NCBI RefSeq assembly: GCF_016427505.1
Contig: NZ_JAELXS010000005.1
Span: 62,001 to 126,000 of the forward strand
Length of the DNA stretch: 64,000 bases
Source of the DNA: Sphingomonas mollis
GTDB lineage: Bacteria > Pseudomonadota > Alphaproteobacteria > Sphingomonadales > Sphingomonadaceae
Reading direction: 5' to 3'
The position numbers were made by a program, and so were the translations under genes. The notes under the pieces are model-generated. The model saw only the letters and a list, made by a program, of their open reading frames with translations. It did not search any database and had not been told where the DNA came from. This document shows, one piece after another, positions 23,546 to 31,399 of the stretch (its first letter is position 1; each line of letters opens with the position of its first letter).

Positions 23546-24433
23546 ATGATCGACGTCATCTCCCCGACCATTTATGGGCCGGACAGCGGACGAAGAATCC
23601 AGAACATCGAGGTTGTACGGCGTGAGTCCATCGTGGCCGATGGTGCCGCGATATTTCTGGTGGATAGCGATTACATTCTGTTCGTATCGCCGGAGGCATT
23701 TCCCGATTCAGCCGCGATACAGCGGGACGCCATGGTCGATATGGCGCAGGAACTCGGCGATCAACTGGGACAGATGATCCTGCCCGTGATCGGAACGGGC
23801 CATCTGCAGGACAGGTCGTTCCTGATACTTCCCCGCTGCAAGCCATTGAAACCCGGCCGACTGGGGCGACTGTTCCAGAAACCGATGGTCGTCGGCAAAA
23901 TCCTGCCCTGGCTTCGCGCGCTGGTACTGCATGGCACGCAGGGTCAATCGGCCGATCGCGAGTTCTGCGCGTCGCTGGACGCGCTGATCGATATGCCGGA
24001 ATTGCCGGAGGCGATGCGCGACGCGGCGCGACGATCCAGAGACGCGATCGATACCGGCCGGATCGTCGTGCGGCACGTGCCGATGCATGGCGACCTGTGG
24101 CGCAACAATGTCATGCAGAACGACGCCGGCAATCTGGCGATCATCGACTGGGCCGGCAGCGCGCGACAGGGTTACGCGATATACGACCTGGTGCGATTTC
24201 ATCAGTCGTTCGGCATGGCACACGCGAAGTTCGCCGCGGAACTGGACTGGTATTGCGAGACGTTGGGGGGCGTGGACGTGGTGATCGCTCACCTGTTGGG
24301 CGCTCTGGGCCATTACGCCAATCGGCTCGGCGAATTTCCGAAGCAGCGGTTCATCGCCCTGGCGAACGAATGTTACGACCTGCTTCGTTCGGGGCTTACT
24401 TCCGCCGGGCGCCTGACCGGCGACTCTCGGTAA
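23546..24433 (+). CDS. Aminoglycoside-phosphotransferase-like kinase
   Basis: The protein (295 residues from ATG 23546, or 316 from ATG 23483) has the catalytic loop VPMHGDLWRNNVM, which is the HGDxxxxN pattern, and the metal site AIIDWAGSARQ of the APH/choline-kinase fold. The start at 23546 is preferred for GGAAG upstream. The family phosphorylates small molecules such as sugars or choline, and sometimes aminoglycosides. Resistance is unlikely, as its neighbours are a glycosyltransferase and methyltransferase; phosphorylation of a sugar or lipid precursor is inferred. Confidence 0.75.
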   Translation: MIDVISPTIYGPDSGRRIQNIEVVRRESIVADGAAIFLVDSDYILFVSPEAFPDSAAIQRDAMVDMAQELGDQLGQMILPVIGTGHLQDRSFLILPRCKPLKPGRLGRLFQKPMVVGKILPWLRALVLHGTQGQSADREFCASLDALIDMPELPEAMRDAARRSRDAIDTGRIVVRHVPMHGDLWRNNVMQNDAGNLAIIDWAGSARQGYAIYDLVRFHQSFGMAHAKFAAELDWYCETLGGVDVVIAHLLGALGHYANRLGEFPKQRFIALANECYDLLRSGLTSAGRLTGDSR

Positions 24434-24622
24434 CGTCATCGACCGGCGTGTCCGCCCATGTCCGCAGGGCGTCGACGCGCCGCCGATCCTTCAGATGCTT
24501 GATGAAATCGGCCATGAACCTGAACATTCTCACTGTGAGTCCAACAGAGCATCCACGTATTGACCGATCGACGTTACCATTTGGTGACGAGGAAATGAAA
24601 TGACTCCCGCGGGCTTATACGC

Positions 24623-25741
24623 GTGAGGCCGCGTGTTCTGGTCTGCTCGCCGATCCCGGTCGTCCGGGTCGGTTCCGCATGGCATACGCTCGATCTGTGG
24701 GCGCACGATATCAATGCTCAGGCGGACGTCGCCGATATCACGCTCCGATGCGCCGCCGTCGATACGACAAGCGATGCGCTGGCCCCGCTTGCGCCCGGCA
24801 TCGCTCTCGTCACGGAAGACGACGATCTGGCCAGCGTGATCCCGCAGACGGACTTCATCCAGATTCCCGGCAATGCCGGCTGGCTGACATCCAGGCCGTA
24901 TCTGCCGATCGTGCAGTGGGCAAAACGGTTCGGCAAACCGGTGTTTCTCGGCATCTCCAGCAACCGCGCCCGCACCTATACGATGAATGCGAAGGGCAAA
25001 TCCCTGTTCGCCCGAACGAAGGCGTTGCTGCAATTCGTCGATATCCGGATGACGCAGCTGTTTCTGGCATCGCGATGCGCCGGCGTCTTCGTGGTGGGCG
25101 AAGGTCTGCGCAAGCTGGTCTGGCCGGTCGCCCGCGATGTGCATGTCGGTGTGGCAAGCTGGGTCGACGCCGACGATATCGCCCCGCCCCGCGCCGATCA
25201 TGACCGACCGTTGCGCGTCTGCATGGCCGGCCGGCTCGAACCGATGAAGGGCTTCCACATCGGCATCGATGCATTCGCGCTGGCCGGGCAGGAACGGTTC
25301 GCATCGCTGACCATCATCGGCCGGGGCGCCGAACAGGACGCCTTGGCGCGTCAGGCTGAGCAAGGGCAACTGGCCGACTTCGCCATCCTGCCGCCGGTGG
25401 GCTATCCGACCGCGTTCTTCCACTTTCTCGATAATCAGGACATCGTCCTGATGACCAACCTAAACGACGAGCAGCCTCGCCTGATCTTCGATGCCATCAG
25501 TCGTGGCTGCATCCCGCTATGTCCCGACACGCCGCCCTATCGGGCGTTGGGTCTCGATACGCGGATATTGTACGAACAGGGTTCCGCCGCCTCGCTGGCC
25601 GATCGTTTGCGCAGCCTCGCCGATCCGGCGTTACGCCGGCAGGTGGGCCACGTGATCGCTGCCAAGGCGACGACCTATACCGTTCACACCATGCACCGCG
25701 CCCGGTTGGACTGGATGGCCGAAATAGCGGCGCGGCGTTGA
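24623..25741 (+). CDS. Family 4-like glycosyltransferase
   Basis: The 372-residue protein is a GT-B fold. The N-terminal domain starts RPRVLVCSPIPVVRVGSAWH. The C-terminal domain has RVCMAGRLEPMKGFHIGIDAF, ITIIGRGAEQDAL-like (LTIIGRGAEQDAL), and NDEQPRLIFDAISRGCIPL in place of the usual E(x7)E nucleotide-sugar motif. The start is GTG with no clear ribosome site. It belongs to the region between the two tRNA genes and probably builds a surface polysaccharide. The donor and acceptor cannot be told. Confidence 0.8.
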   Translation: MRPRVLVCSPIPVVRVGSAWHTLDLWAHDINAQADVADITLRCAAVDTTSDALAPLAPGIALVTEDDDLASVIPQTDFIQIPGNAGWLTSRPYLPIVQWAKRFGKPVFLGISSNRARTYTMNAKGKSLFARTKALLQFVDIRMTQLFLASRCAGVFVVGEGLRKLVWPVARDVHVGVASWVDADDIAPPRADHDRPLRVCMAGRLEPMKGFHIGIDAFALAGQERFASLTIIGRGAEQDALARQAEQGQLADFAILPPVGYPTAFFHFLDNQDIVLMTNLNDEQPRLIFDAISRGCIPLCPDTPPYRALGLDTRILYEQGSAASLADRLRSLADPALRRQVGHVIAAKATTYTVHTMHRARLDWMAEIAARR

Positions 25742-26090
25742 TCCAGGCCACGTACGAAGGCGTCTATTTCCTGCCGCTTCCGCTCTTTTGCATGATCGCC
25801 CATCCCTCGTCGTTCAACCGGCATTCCTCCTGGTGTCCGTTCGCTGCCAGCGTGGAAACCTTGCCGTCGATCAGGCGATCATAGGATCGTCTGACGAAGA
25901 GCGAGTTATCGCTGTCACCGATACGCGGCGGATCCCTTGGTCGCATCGCCGCGCGGAAGACTATCGCGAACTCCCATGTGCCAGTCACGCGTCCGGGCGA
26001 TGACCCAAATCAGGAGTTATCCCGCATCGAAACGGGTTGTGCCCGTAATGAATCTCCGCAAGTCTCAACTCAATTAATAAGGGGGTGGCG
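25742..26090. other. Gene-free stretch between glycosyltransferase and methyltransferase
   Basis: No convincing gene. A minus-strand frame at 25764-25988 (74 codons, GTG start) has a fairly protein-like composition, with WEFAIVFRAAM and FVRRSYDRLIDGKV. It could be the remnant of a decayed gene, but I recognise no family. The last 60 bases before 26091 are AT-rich and end in AATAAGGGGGTGGCG, a ribosome site for the next gene. Confidence 0.5.
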
Positions 26091-27080
26091 ATGATCAACG
26101 AAGATATCATTTGTATGCCAGTTGATACGTGCGCCTGCTGTTCTGCACGCGGGACCAAGATACACGACGATATTCAGGATCGGATATTCGGCGCACCAGG
26201 GAAATGGTCGATAATGCGTTGCACCAATGGCCGATGCGGACTTGGTTGGTTGAACCCCCAACCTGAAAAGTCCGAACTATATAAATTGTATGCAACATAT
26301 TATACGCATGCGAATGATGTCGGTCCCGATCCGGCGCCGCCACTGACCTCACAATCTGAAAAATCGGTCGAGCCGGATAGCGGCGGAAAAGTGCGCGATC
26401 TGCTCGCCCGCATCATGCCTTGGCGTCACAGACAGTTTCGCTCCGGTCTTTGCTATCTCGAAGACCGCACACCCGGCAAAGTGCTTGAGGTGGGCTGCGG
26501 TGACGGTGCATTTCTCGCCCAGATGGCACAGGCAGGCTGGCAGGCCGTCGGCATCGACTTCGACGAGAAGGCCGTCGCGGCAGCGCGCCGTCACGCCGGG
26601 ATCGATGTCATGCAAGGCGATCTGATCGCCTGCGCCTTTCCGGACGCCAGTTTCGATGCGATCGTCATGAACAACGTCATCGAACATCTACCCGATACAT
26701 TGGCCGTGATGAAGGAATGCGCCCGCATTCTCCGACCCGGCGGTCGCGTCGTAATGGTCACGCCCAATCTGGATGCGCCCGGTCACCGCAAGTTCGGCCC
26801 TGATTGGCGGGGACTGGAGGTGCCGCGCCACCTGTACCTGTTCACCACCCGGACGTTGAAACGATACGCCCGCGCCGCCGGCTTCGCGACCGTGCAGTCC
26901 TTCTCGCCGATCGGTGGCGGCGGAACGGACGGGATCGTCGCCATGTCGCAGATGATCGCCGAACGCTCCGGCCGCGTCCCGCCACCGGCCGATCCGTGGA
27001 AGATGCAAAGGTATAGCCGGATCGCGACCCTGCTCGGCAAGCCCGCCGGCGAATGGGTGGTGCTGATCGCCGAGCATTGA
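26091..27080 (+). CDS. SAM-dependent methyltransferase with N-terminal metal-binding cysteines
   Basis: The 329-residue protein begins with a cysteine cluster CACC...C...C (about residues 13-48), probably a zinc site. A class I methyltransferase domain follows: VLEVGCGDGAFLAQMAQAGW, AVGIDFDEKAV, MNNVIEHLPD, LRPGGRVVMVTPN. This build is typical of methyltransferases in polysaccharide clusters that modify sugars. ATG 26091 follows a GGGGG site; GTG 26085 is possible. The early part uses more A/T codons than the end. It is the last gene before tRNA-Tyr. Confidence 0.85.
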   Translation: MINEDIICMPVDTCACCSARGTKIHDDIQDRIFGAPGKWSIMRCTNGRCGLGWLNPQPEKSELYKLYATYYTHANDVGPDPAPPLTSQSEKSVEPDSGGKVRDLLARIMPWRHRQFRSGLCYLEDRTPGKVLEVGCGDGAFLAQMAQAGWQAVGIDFDEKAVAAARRHAGIDVMQGDLIACAFPDASFDAIVMNNVIEHLPDTLAVMKECARILRPGGRVVMVTPNLDAPGHRKFGPDWRGLEVPRHLYLFTTRTLKRYARAAGFATVQSFSPIGGGGTDGIVAMSQMIAERSGRVPPPADPWKMQRYSRIATLLGKPAGEWVVLIAEH

Positions 27081-27152
27081 CGCGATCTCGGGAACCCCGA
27101 AGGGGAAGTCTTCATAAAACATCGGGAGGAAGTCGAACCGCATCGAAGCGGT

Positions 27153-27238
27153 TGGTGGACAGGGCTGGATTCGAACCAGCGTACGCTTGCACGGGCAGAT
27201 TTACAGTCTGCTGCCTTTAACCACTCGGCCACCTGTCC
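27153..27238 (-). tRNA. tRNA-Tyr (anticodon GTA)
   Basis: An 86-base class II tRNA on the minus strand with encoded CCA at 27153-27155. The acceptor stem GGACAGG pairs with CCTGTCC, the anticodon loop is CTGTAAA with anticodon GTA, and there is a long variable arm and a T-arm GGTTCGAATCC. It marks the right edge of the putative island. Confidence 0.97.
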
Positions 27239-27370
27239 AGATGGGCCGCCAACGGCGAGGCGGCTCCATGGCCAAGCGGGGAAGCCGTGTCAACCACCGG
27301 TTCGACGCTTGCACACATCCGCCCACCCGCATAGCACGCCGCCACAGGGATATTCCGGGAGGCTAATCAC

Positions 27371-28978
27371 TTGCGCCGTCACTTGCTGCTCGCCGCCACC
27401 GCGGCGCTGATCGCCTCGCCCGCCATCGCGCAGGACGGCACGACCGCGCGCATCATCGACGAGGGGCTGAACCACAGCCAGGTGATGGTGACGGCACAGG
27501 GGCTGACCGACGTGATCGGTCCCCGCCTCACCAATTCGCCGGCGATGCGCAAGGCAGAAGGATGGACGCAGGACAGGTTCCGCGAATGGGGCCTGAAGAA
27601 CATCCATAAGGAAGGCTTCCCGTTCGGGCGCGGCTGGTCGATCGAGCGATCCAGCGTCCGCATGGTCACGCCGCGCGCGATCCAGCTGACCGCCATCCCG
27701 ATCGCGTGGACGCCCGCCACCACCGGCGCGCTGACCGCCCCGGTCATCGTCGCGCCGATCGGAAAAATCCGCGATTTCGACAAATGGCGCGGGCAATTGC
27801 GCGGCAAGGTGGTGATGCTCACCGCGCCCGGCACCGGCGACGAGCCCGATGAGGCACCGTTCCGCCGCCTGTCGGGCGAGGATCTCGGCAAGCTCGACCA
27901 ATATCAATTGCCGCATAACGACCCGGAGGCGACGGATCGCCGCCTGAAGCGGCTGGATTTCCAGCAAAAGCTGGACGCCTTCCTGAAGGCCGAGGGCGCG
28001 GTCGCCTTCGCCACCATATCGTATCGCGATGGCAAGCTGCTCCACGGCGAAGGATATATGTTCGGCGTCGGCGAGACGCCGTCGATGCCCGGCGTGCAGA
28101 TCGCCGCTGAGGACTATCGCCGCCTCGCCCGCCTGGCGAAGATCGGTCCCGCACCGACGCTGGAGATCGTCAGCGACGTCCGCTTCGACGACAGCGACGT
28201 GAACGCATACAACGTCTTCGCCGAAATCCCCGGCACCGATCCGAAGGCCGGCTACGTCATGGCCGGCGCGCATCTCGACAGCTGGGTCGCGGGCGACGGC
28301 GCCGCGGACAACGCGGCGGGCAGCGCGATGGTGATGGAGGCCGCGCGCATCCTCGCCGCCACCGGCGTCCGGCCGAAACGCACGATCCGCTTCGCGTTGT
28401 GGGCGGGCGAGGAGCAGGGCATCCTCGGCTCGATGGCCTATGTCGAAAAGCATCTGGCGACGCGCGGCGCCGGCACGGCGCTAGGCAATGGTCAGGGGAT
28501 GCAGCGCTATTACGGCTTCGCCAATCGCTGGCCGGTCACGCCGCTGCCCGGCTATCGCGACCTGACCGCCTATTTCAACATCGACAACGGGTCGGGCAAG
28601 CTGCGCGGCCTGTATGCCGAGAACAACCCGGCGGCCGTGCCGTTGCTGCGCGACTGGCTCAGCCCGTTCGCGACGATGGGCGCGGGCACGGTGGTGGTGC
28701 GGCCGACCGGCGGCACCGACCATGTCTTCATGCAGTCGGTCGGCGTGCCCGGATTCCAGTTCATCCAGGACCCGCTCGATTACGGCAGCCGCATCCATCA
28801 CAGTTCGGCCGACACGTTCGATCACCTGAAGGGCGACGACATGCGCCAGGGGGCGACCGTGCTGGCCGGCGTCCTGCTGGCCGCCGCCGATAGCGACAAG
28901 GTCTTGCCCCGGCCGCCATTGCCGACCAAGCCCGCCGTGACCGATCCCTTTGCCTATTCCGACGGAGATGACGACTGA
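27371..28978 (+). CDS. Exported M28-family metallopeptidase
   Basis: The 535-residue protein has a signal peptide (HLLLAATAALIASPAIAQ) and a zinc-peptidase domain. Ligands are visible in GAHLDSWVAGDGAADNAAG (His and bridging Asp), ALWAGEEQGILGS (catalytic and zinc-binding Glu), DNGSG and the late HSSADTFD. A protease-associated insert lies at about residues 120-260. It starts at TTG 27371, with GGAGG 8 bases upstream; no better ATG fits the signal peptide. It probably acts as an aminopeptidase or dipeptidase in the periplasm. Its stop overlaps the rlmB start (TGATG). Confidence 0.9.
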   Translation: MRRHLLLAATAALIASPAIAQDGTTARIIDEGLNHSQVMVTAQGLTDVIGPRLTNSPAMRKAEGWTQDRFREWGLKNIHKEGFPFGRGWSIERSSVRMVTPRAIQLTAIPIAWTPATTGALTAPVIVAPIGKIRDFDKWRGQLRGKVVMLTAPGTGDEPDEAPFRRLSGEDLGKLDQYQLPHNDPEATDRRLKRLDFQQKLDAFLKAEGAVAFATISYRDGKLLHGEGYMFGVGETPSMPGVQIAAEDYRRLARLAKIGPAPTLEIVSDVRFDDSDVNAYNVFAEIPGTDPKAGYVMAGAHLDSWVAGDGAADNAAGSAMVMEAARILAATGVRPKRTIRFALWAGEEQGILGSMAYVEKHLATRGAGTALGNGQGMQRYYGFANRWPVTPLPGYRDLTAYFNIDNGSGKLRGLYAENNPAAVPLLRDWLSPFATMGAGTVVVRPTGGTDHVFMQSVGVPGFQFIQDPLDYGSRIHHSSADTFDHLKGDDMRQGATVLAGVLLAAADSDKVLPRPPLPTKPAVTDPFAYSDGDDD

Positions 28979-29724
28979 TGGCACGCCGTGGCCACCGCCC
29001 CTCGACCGGCACCGCCAACCGCCCCCGCCTCTGGGGCCGGCACGCGGTGACCGCCGCGCTCGCCAATCCCGACCGCAATGTGCGCAAGCTGTGGCTGACG
29101 CGCGAGGCGGCGGCGGCGATCCCCGTGCCGCCGGAGATTCCGGTGACCTATGCCGATGTCGCCGATCTCGGCCGCCTCGTCCCCAGCGATGCGCCGCATC
29201 AGGGCGTGATCGCCGAGGTCGATCCGCTGGAGGACATTTGGCTGGCCGACCTGCTGATGGCGGGCAAGGACGACCAGCGCCCGCTGGTGGTGCTCGATCA
29301 GGTGACCGATCCGCACAATGTCGGCGCCATCCTGCGCTCGGCCGCGGCGTTCGACGCGCTCGGCATCGTCACGCAGGACCGCCACTCGCCGCCGGAATCG
29401 GGCACGGTCGCCCGCGCCGCGTCGGGCGCGCTGGAGACGGTGCCCTGGGTCCGCGTCGTCAATCTCGCCCGCGCGCTGGAGGAAATCGCCGAGGCCGGTT
29501 TCTGGCGCATCGGCCTGACCGGCAGCGCCGACCAGACGCTGGTGCAGGCGATGGGTACGCAGCGCATCTGCATCGTGCTGGGCGCCGAGGGCGAAGGCAT
29601 GCGCCAGAACACGGAAGCGCATTGCGACCTGCTGGCGAAGCTGCCGATTTCGGACCGGGTGGAGAGCCTGAACGTATCGAACGCCGCAGCGATCGCGTTG
29701 TATGCGGTGGCGGCGCGGGAATGA
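28978..29724 (+). CDS. rlmB: RlmB-type 23S rRNA 2'-O-methyltransferase (TrmH family)
   Basis: The SPOUT enzyme methylates the ribose of G2251 in 23S rRNA. The 248-residue protein has an N-terminal substrate-binding domain (LWGRHAVTAALANPDRNVRKL) and the three TrmH motifs: LDQVTDPHNVGAILRSAAAF, IVLGAEGEGMR and ISDRVESLNVSNAAAIALY. The start shares a base with the peptidase stop. The exact target base cannot be proved by sequence because TrmH-family members are similar. Confidence 0.9.
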   Translation: MARRGHRPSTGTANRPRLWGRHAVTAALANPDRNVRKLWLTREAAAAIPVPPEIPVTYADVADLGRLVPSDAPHQGVIAEVDPLEDIWLADLLMAGKDDQRPLVVLDQVTDPHNVGAILRSAAAFDALGIVTQDRHSPPESGTVARAASGALETVPWVRVVNLARALEEIAEAGFWRIGLTGSADQTLVQAMGTQRICIVLGAEGEGMRQNTEAHCDLLAKLPISDRVESLNVSNAAAIALYAVAARE

Positions 29725-29737
29725 TCTGACCGGAAAA

Positions 29738-29785
29738 TCCTCCCCCGGCGGGGGAGGTGGCGCGCGCAGCGCGACGGAGGGGTAG
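29738..29785 (+). repeat. Two-hairpin GC repeat (family D, copy 1)
   Basis: The repeat consists of a palindrome CCTCCCCCGGCGGGGGAGG, a second small palindrome GCGCGCAGCGCG, and a tail GGAGGGGTAG. It begins 13 bases after the rlmB stop and ends 8 bases before the DUF559 start. The same layout is found at 30151-30200 (inverted) and 40610-40657. Confidence 0.9.
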
Positions 29786-29793
29786 CTATCCAA

Positions 29794-30204
29794 ATGCTCC
29801 ACGGCCCGAAACAGACGCAACATCGTGCCAGCAAGCTCCGCCGCACGATGACATTGCCAGAGGTCATTCTATGGCAGGAACTTCGCAAGCGGCCGGCAGG
29901 TCTGAAGTTTCGCCGCCAGCATCCTGCGGGCCGATACGTCCTCGATTTTTTCTGTGCGAGCCATCATCTCGCTATCGAGGTGGATGGGGAAGCCCATAAT
30001 CGGAGCGATCGACCACAACGCGATGGCGAGCGCGACGCGTGGCTTGCGGCGCAGCACATTCGCGTATGCCGGATTCCGGCTATGAACGTCCTCACCGATC
30101 TCGATGCGGTGATCGTTCATATCCTGTCATGGTGCGGCGTGCGTGGAAACCTACCCCTCCACCAGCCTTCGGCCGGTCCCCCTCCCCCGCCGGGGGAGAA
30201 TTAG
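29794..30204 (+). CDS. DUF559 protein, Vsr/restriction-nuclease-like
   Basis: The 136-residue protein has the DUF559 layout: MTLPEVILWQELRKR, FRRQHPAGRYVLDFFCA, LAIEVDGEAHNR, QRDGERDAWLAAQHIRVCRIP. Glu (LPEV), Asp (VLDF) and Glu-x-Asp (IEVDGE) lie as in Vsr-like PD-(D/E)XK nucleases, so DNA cleavage is possible but untested. The last 17 or so residues (PSAGPPPPPGEN) are read from repeat D2, which also supplies the stop. The start ATG has no clear ribosome site. Confidence 0.8.
   Translation: MLHGPKQTQHRASKLRRTMTLPEVILWQELRKRPAGLKFRRQHPAGRYVLDFFCASHHLAIEVDGEAHNRSDRPQRDGERDAWLAAQHIRVCRIPAMNVLTDLDAVIVHILSWCGVRGNLPLHQPSAGPPPPPGEN
30151..30200 (-). repeat. Two-hairpin GC repeat (family D, copy 2, inverted)
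   Basis: On the minus strand this reads CTCCCCCGGCGGGGGAG, then GGGGGACCGGCCGAAGGC, then TGGTGGAGGGGTAG, in register with copy 1. It overlaps the 3' end of the DUF559 gene. Copy 2 is closer in sequence to copy 3 at 40610 (GGGGGACCGGC) than to copy 1. Confidence 0.9.
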
Positions 30205-30218
30205 GAAAAGAGCAGCCA

Positions 30219-30539
30219 TCAATCCTCCGCCGCGATCCGCACCCGCAAGCCATCAAGCGCCGGCCCGAACTGGATCTGGCACGACAGCCGCGACGTCGCA
30301 TCGCGCTCGCCGGCTGAATCGAGCAGGTCGTCCTCGTCCGGTCCCATCTTCGGCAGCTTGTCGAGGAACGCCGGATCGACATGGACATGGCACGTCGCGC
30401 AACTGCAACAGCCGCCGCACAGCGCCAGCAGCTCGTCGATGCCGCCGTCGCGAATCACTTCCATCACCGACAGGCCGGTCTCGCCGGCCAGTTCGCGTTC
30501 TTCCCCTTCGCGTGTCGTGACGATAAGCGTCGGCATCAT
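30219..30539 (-). CDS. [2Fe-2S] ferredoxin, adrenodoxin type
   Basis: An electron carrier of 106 residues. The cluster cysteines lie in [15 protein letters not shown] (C-x5-C-x2-C pattern) plus a fourth in [21 protein letters not shown] and the [11 protein letters not shown] helix are typical of vertebrate-type ferredoxins that serve cytochrome P450s or Fe-S assembly. It is a single gene with no isc neighbours, so a partner is not evident. ATG 30539 or ATG 30536 could start. Confidence 0.93.
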   Translation of the reverse strand: MMPTLIVTTREGEERELAGETGLSVMEVIRDGGIDELLALCGGCCSCATCHVHVDPAFLDKLPKMGPDEDDLLDSAGERDATSRLSCQIQFGPALDGLRVRIAAED

Positions 30540-30611
30540 GCAATCTCCTGTTCCCGATCGCCGCCATGACGGTGCGCGTCACCCGGATCAAGCCTCGAAA
30601 GGCCGACAATC

Positions 30612-31247
30612 ATGGGCTTGAGCGAAAACCAGCTGCGCACCAGCCTCGACGCGCTCAGCGATATCGAACCCGCCTTCGCCGCCGCGATCGGGCGGATCGG
30701 CTATCCGGCACCCCGCGTGCGCGATCGTGGGTATGCCACGTTGCTGCGTACGATCATCGGCCAGCAGGTCAGCGTCCAATCCGCCAATGCCGTGTGGCTG
30801 AAGCTCGACACGATGCTGGGCAACGCCAGCGATCCCGTGGTCGTCGCGGCGGCCACCGACGAACAACTGCGCGCCGCCGGCCTGTCCCGGCAAAAGGCCG
30901 GCTATGCCCGCAGCCTCGCCGACGAGGTGACGAGCGGCCGCCTCGATCTCGCCGCGCTGCCTGTCGATGACGAGGAAGCCATCGCCGCCCTCGTCCGCGT
31001 GAAGGGCATCGGTCGCTGGTCGGCGGAGGTATATCTGTTGTTCGCCGAAGGTCGCCCGGACATCTGGCCCGCCGGCGATCTCGCCGTGCAGATCGAGGTC
31101 GGCCGCATCCTCGGCCACGATACCCGCCCCTCCGAACGCCTTACCCGCGAACTGGCCGAGGCATGGCGCCCCCATCGCGGCGCCGCGGCGATCTTCACCT
31201 GGCATCATTATGGCGCCGGACCGGACGTGGTCGCCGCGCCGGTGTGA
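30612..31247 (+). CDS. AlkA-like DNA-3-methyladenine glycosylase
   Basis: A base-excision enzyme of the HhH-GPD family that removes alkylated bases. The 211-residue protein has YATLLRTIIGQQVSVQSA, the helix-hairpin-helix LVRVKGIGRWSAEVYLLF, and the catalytic Asp in IWPAGDLAVQ. It lacks the N-terminal domain of E. coli AlkA, as in many bacterial relatives. It diverges from the ferredoxin gene; a family A repeat follows the stop. Confidence 0.9.
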   Translation: MGLSENQLRTSLDALSDIEPAFAAAIGRIGYPAPRVRDRGYATLLRTIIGQQVSVQSANAVWLKLDTMLGNASDPVVVAAATDEQLRAAGLSRQKAGYARSLADEVTSGRLDLAALPVDDEEAIAALVRVKGIGRWSAEVYLLFAEGRPDIWPAGDLAVQIEVGRILGHDTRPSERLTRELAEAWRPHRGAAAIFTWHHYGAGPDVVAAPV

Positions 31248-31275
31248 TATCGGATTCAGTAACCCAATTCACAAT

Positions 31276-31347
31276 CATCGCGAGCGCAGCGAAGCAACCC
31301 AGCGTCCCGCGCGCTGCCCTGGATTGCTTCGCTGCGCTCGCAACGAC
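31276..31347. repeat. Palindromic intergenic repeat (family A, copy 2)
   Basis: Arms 31280-31302 (GCGAGCGCAGCGAAGCAACC...) and 31319-31341 are reverse complements with one mismatch. Sequence and layout match copy 1 at 4991-5073. It lies between convergent genes (the DNA glycosylase and the TonB-like protein), as copy 1 does. Confidence 0.9.
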
Positions 31348-31399
31348 GGACCTTGACACATCTCTATCTAAAGTCTTCGTCCATCAGCCGGATGAACGC

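Larger units (their letters stand above)
29738..30203. mobile_element. Putative minimal mobile unit: DUF559 gene between inverted palindromic repeats
   Basis: One gene (29794-30204) lies between repeat D1 (29738-29785) and an inverted copy D2 (30151-30200). The whole unit is about 465 bases with terminal hairpins CCCCCGGCGGGGG at both ends. The six bases GGAAAA occur just outside both ends (29732-29737 and 30204-30209), a possible target duplication. No transposase motif is present. That it moves is inference from structure. Confidence 0.4.

Noticed and set aside
23546..24433. Antibiotic-resistance function for the kinase-like gene
   Set aside because: Only the general APH fold is visible and the neighbours are sugar-modifying enzymes, so resistance would be over-calling.
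27153..27238. tRNA-Tyr as an integration site with duplicated 3' end
   Set aside because: No second copy of the tRNA 3' segment was found within the neighbouring region.
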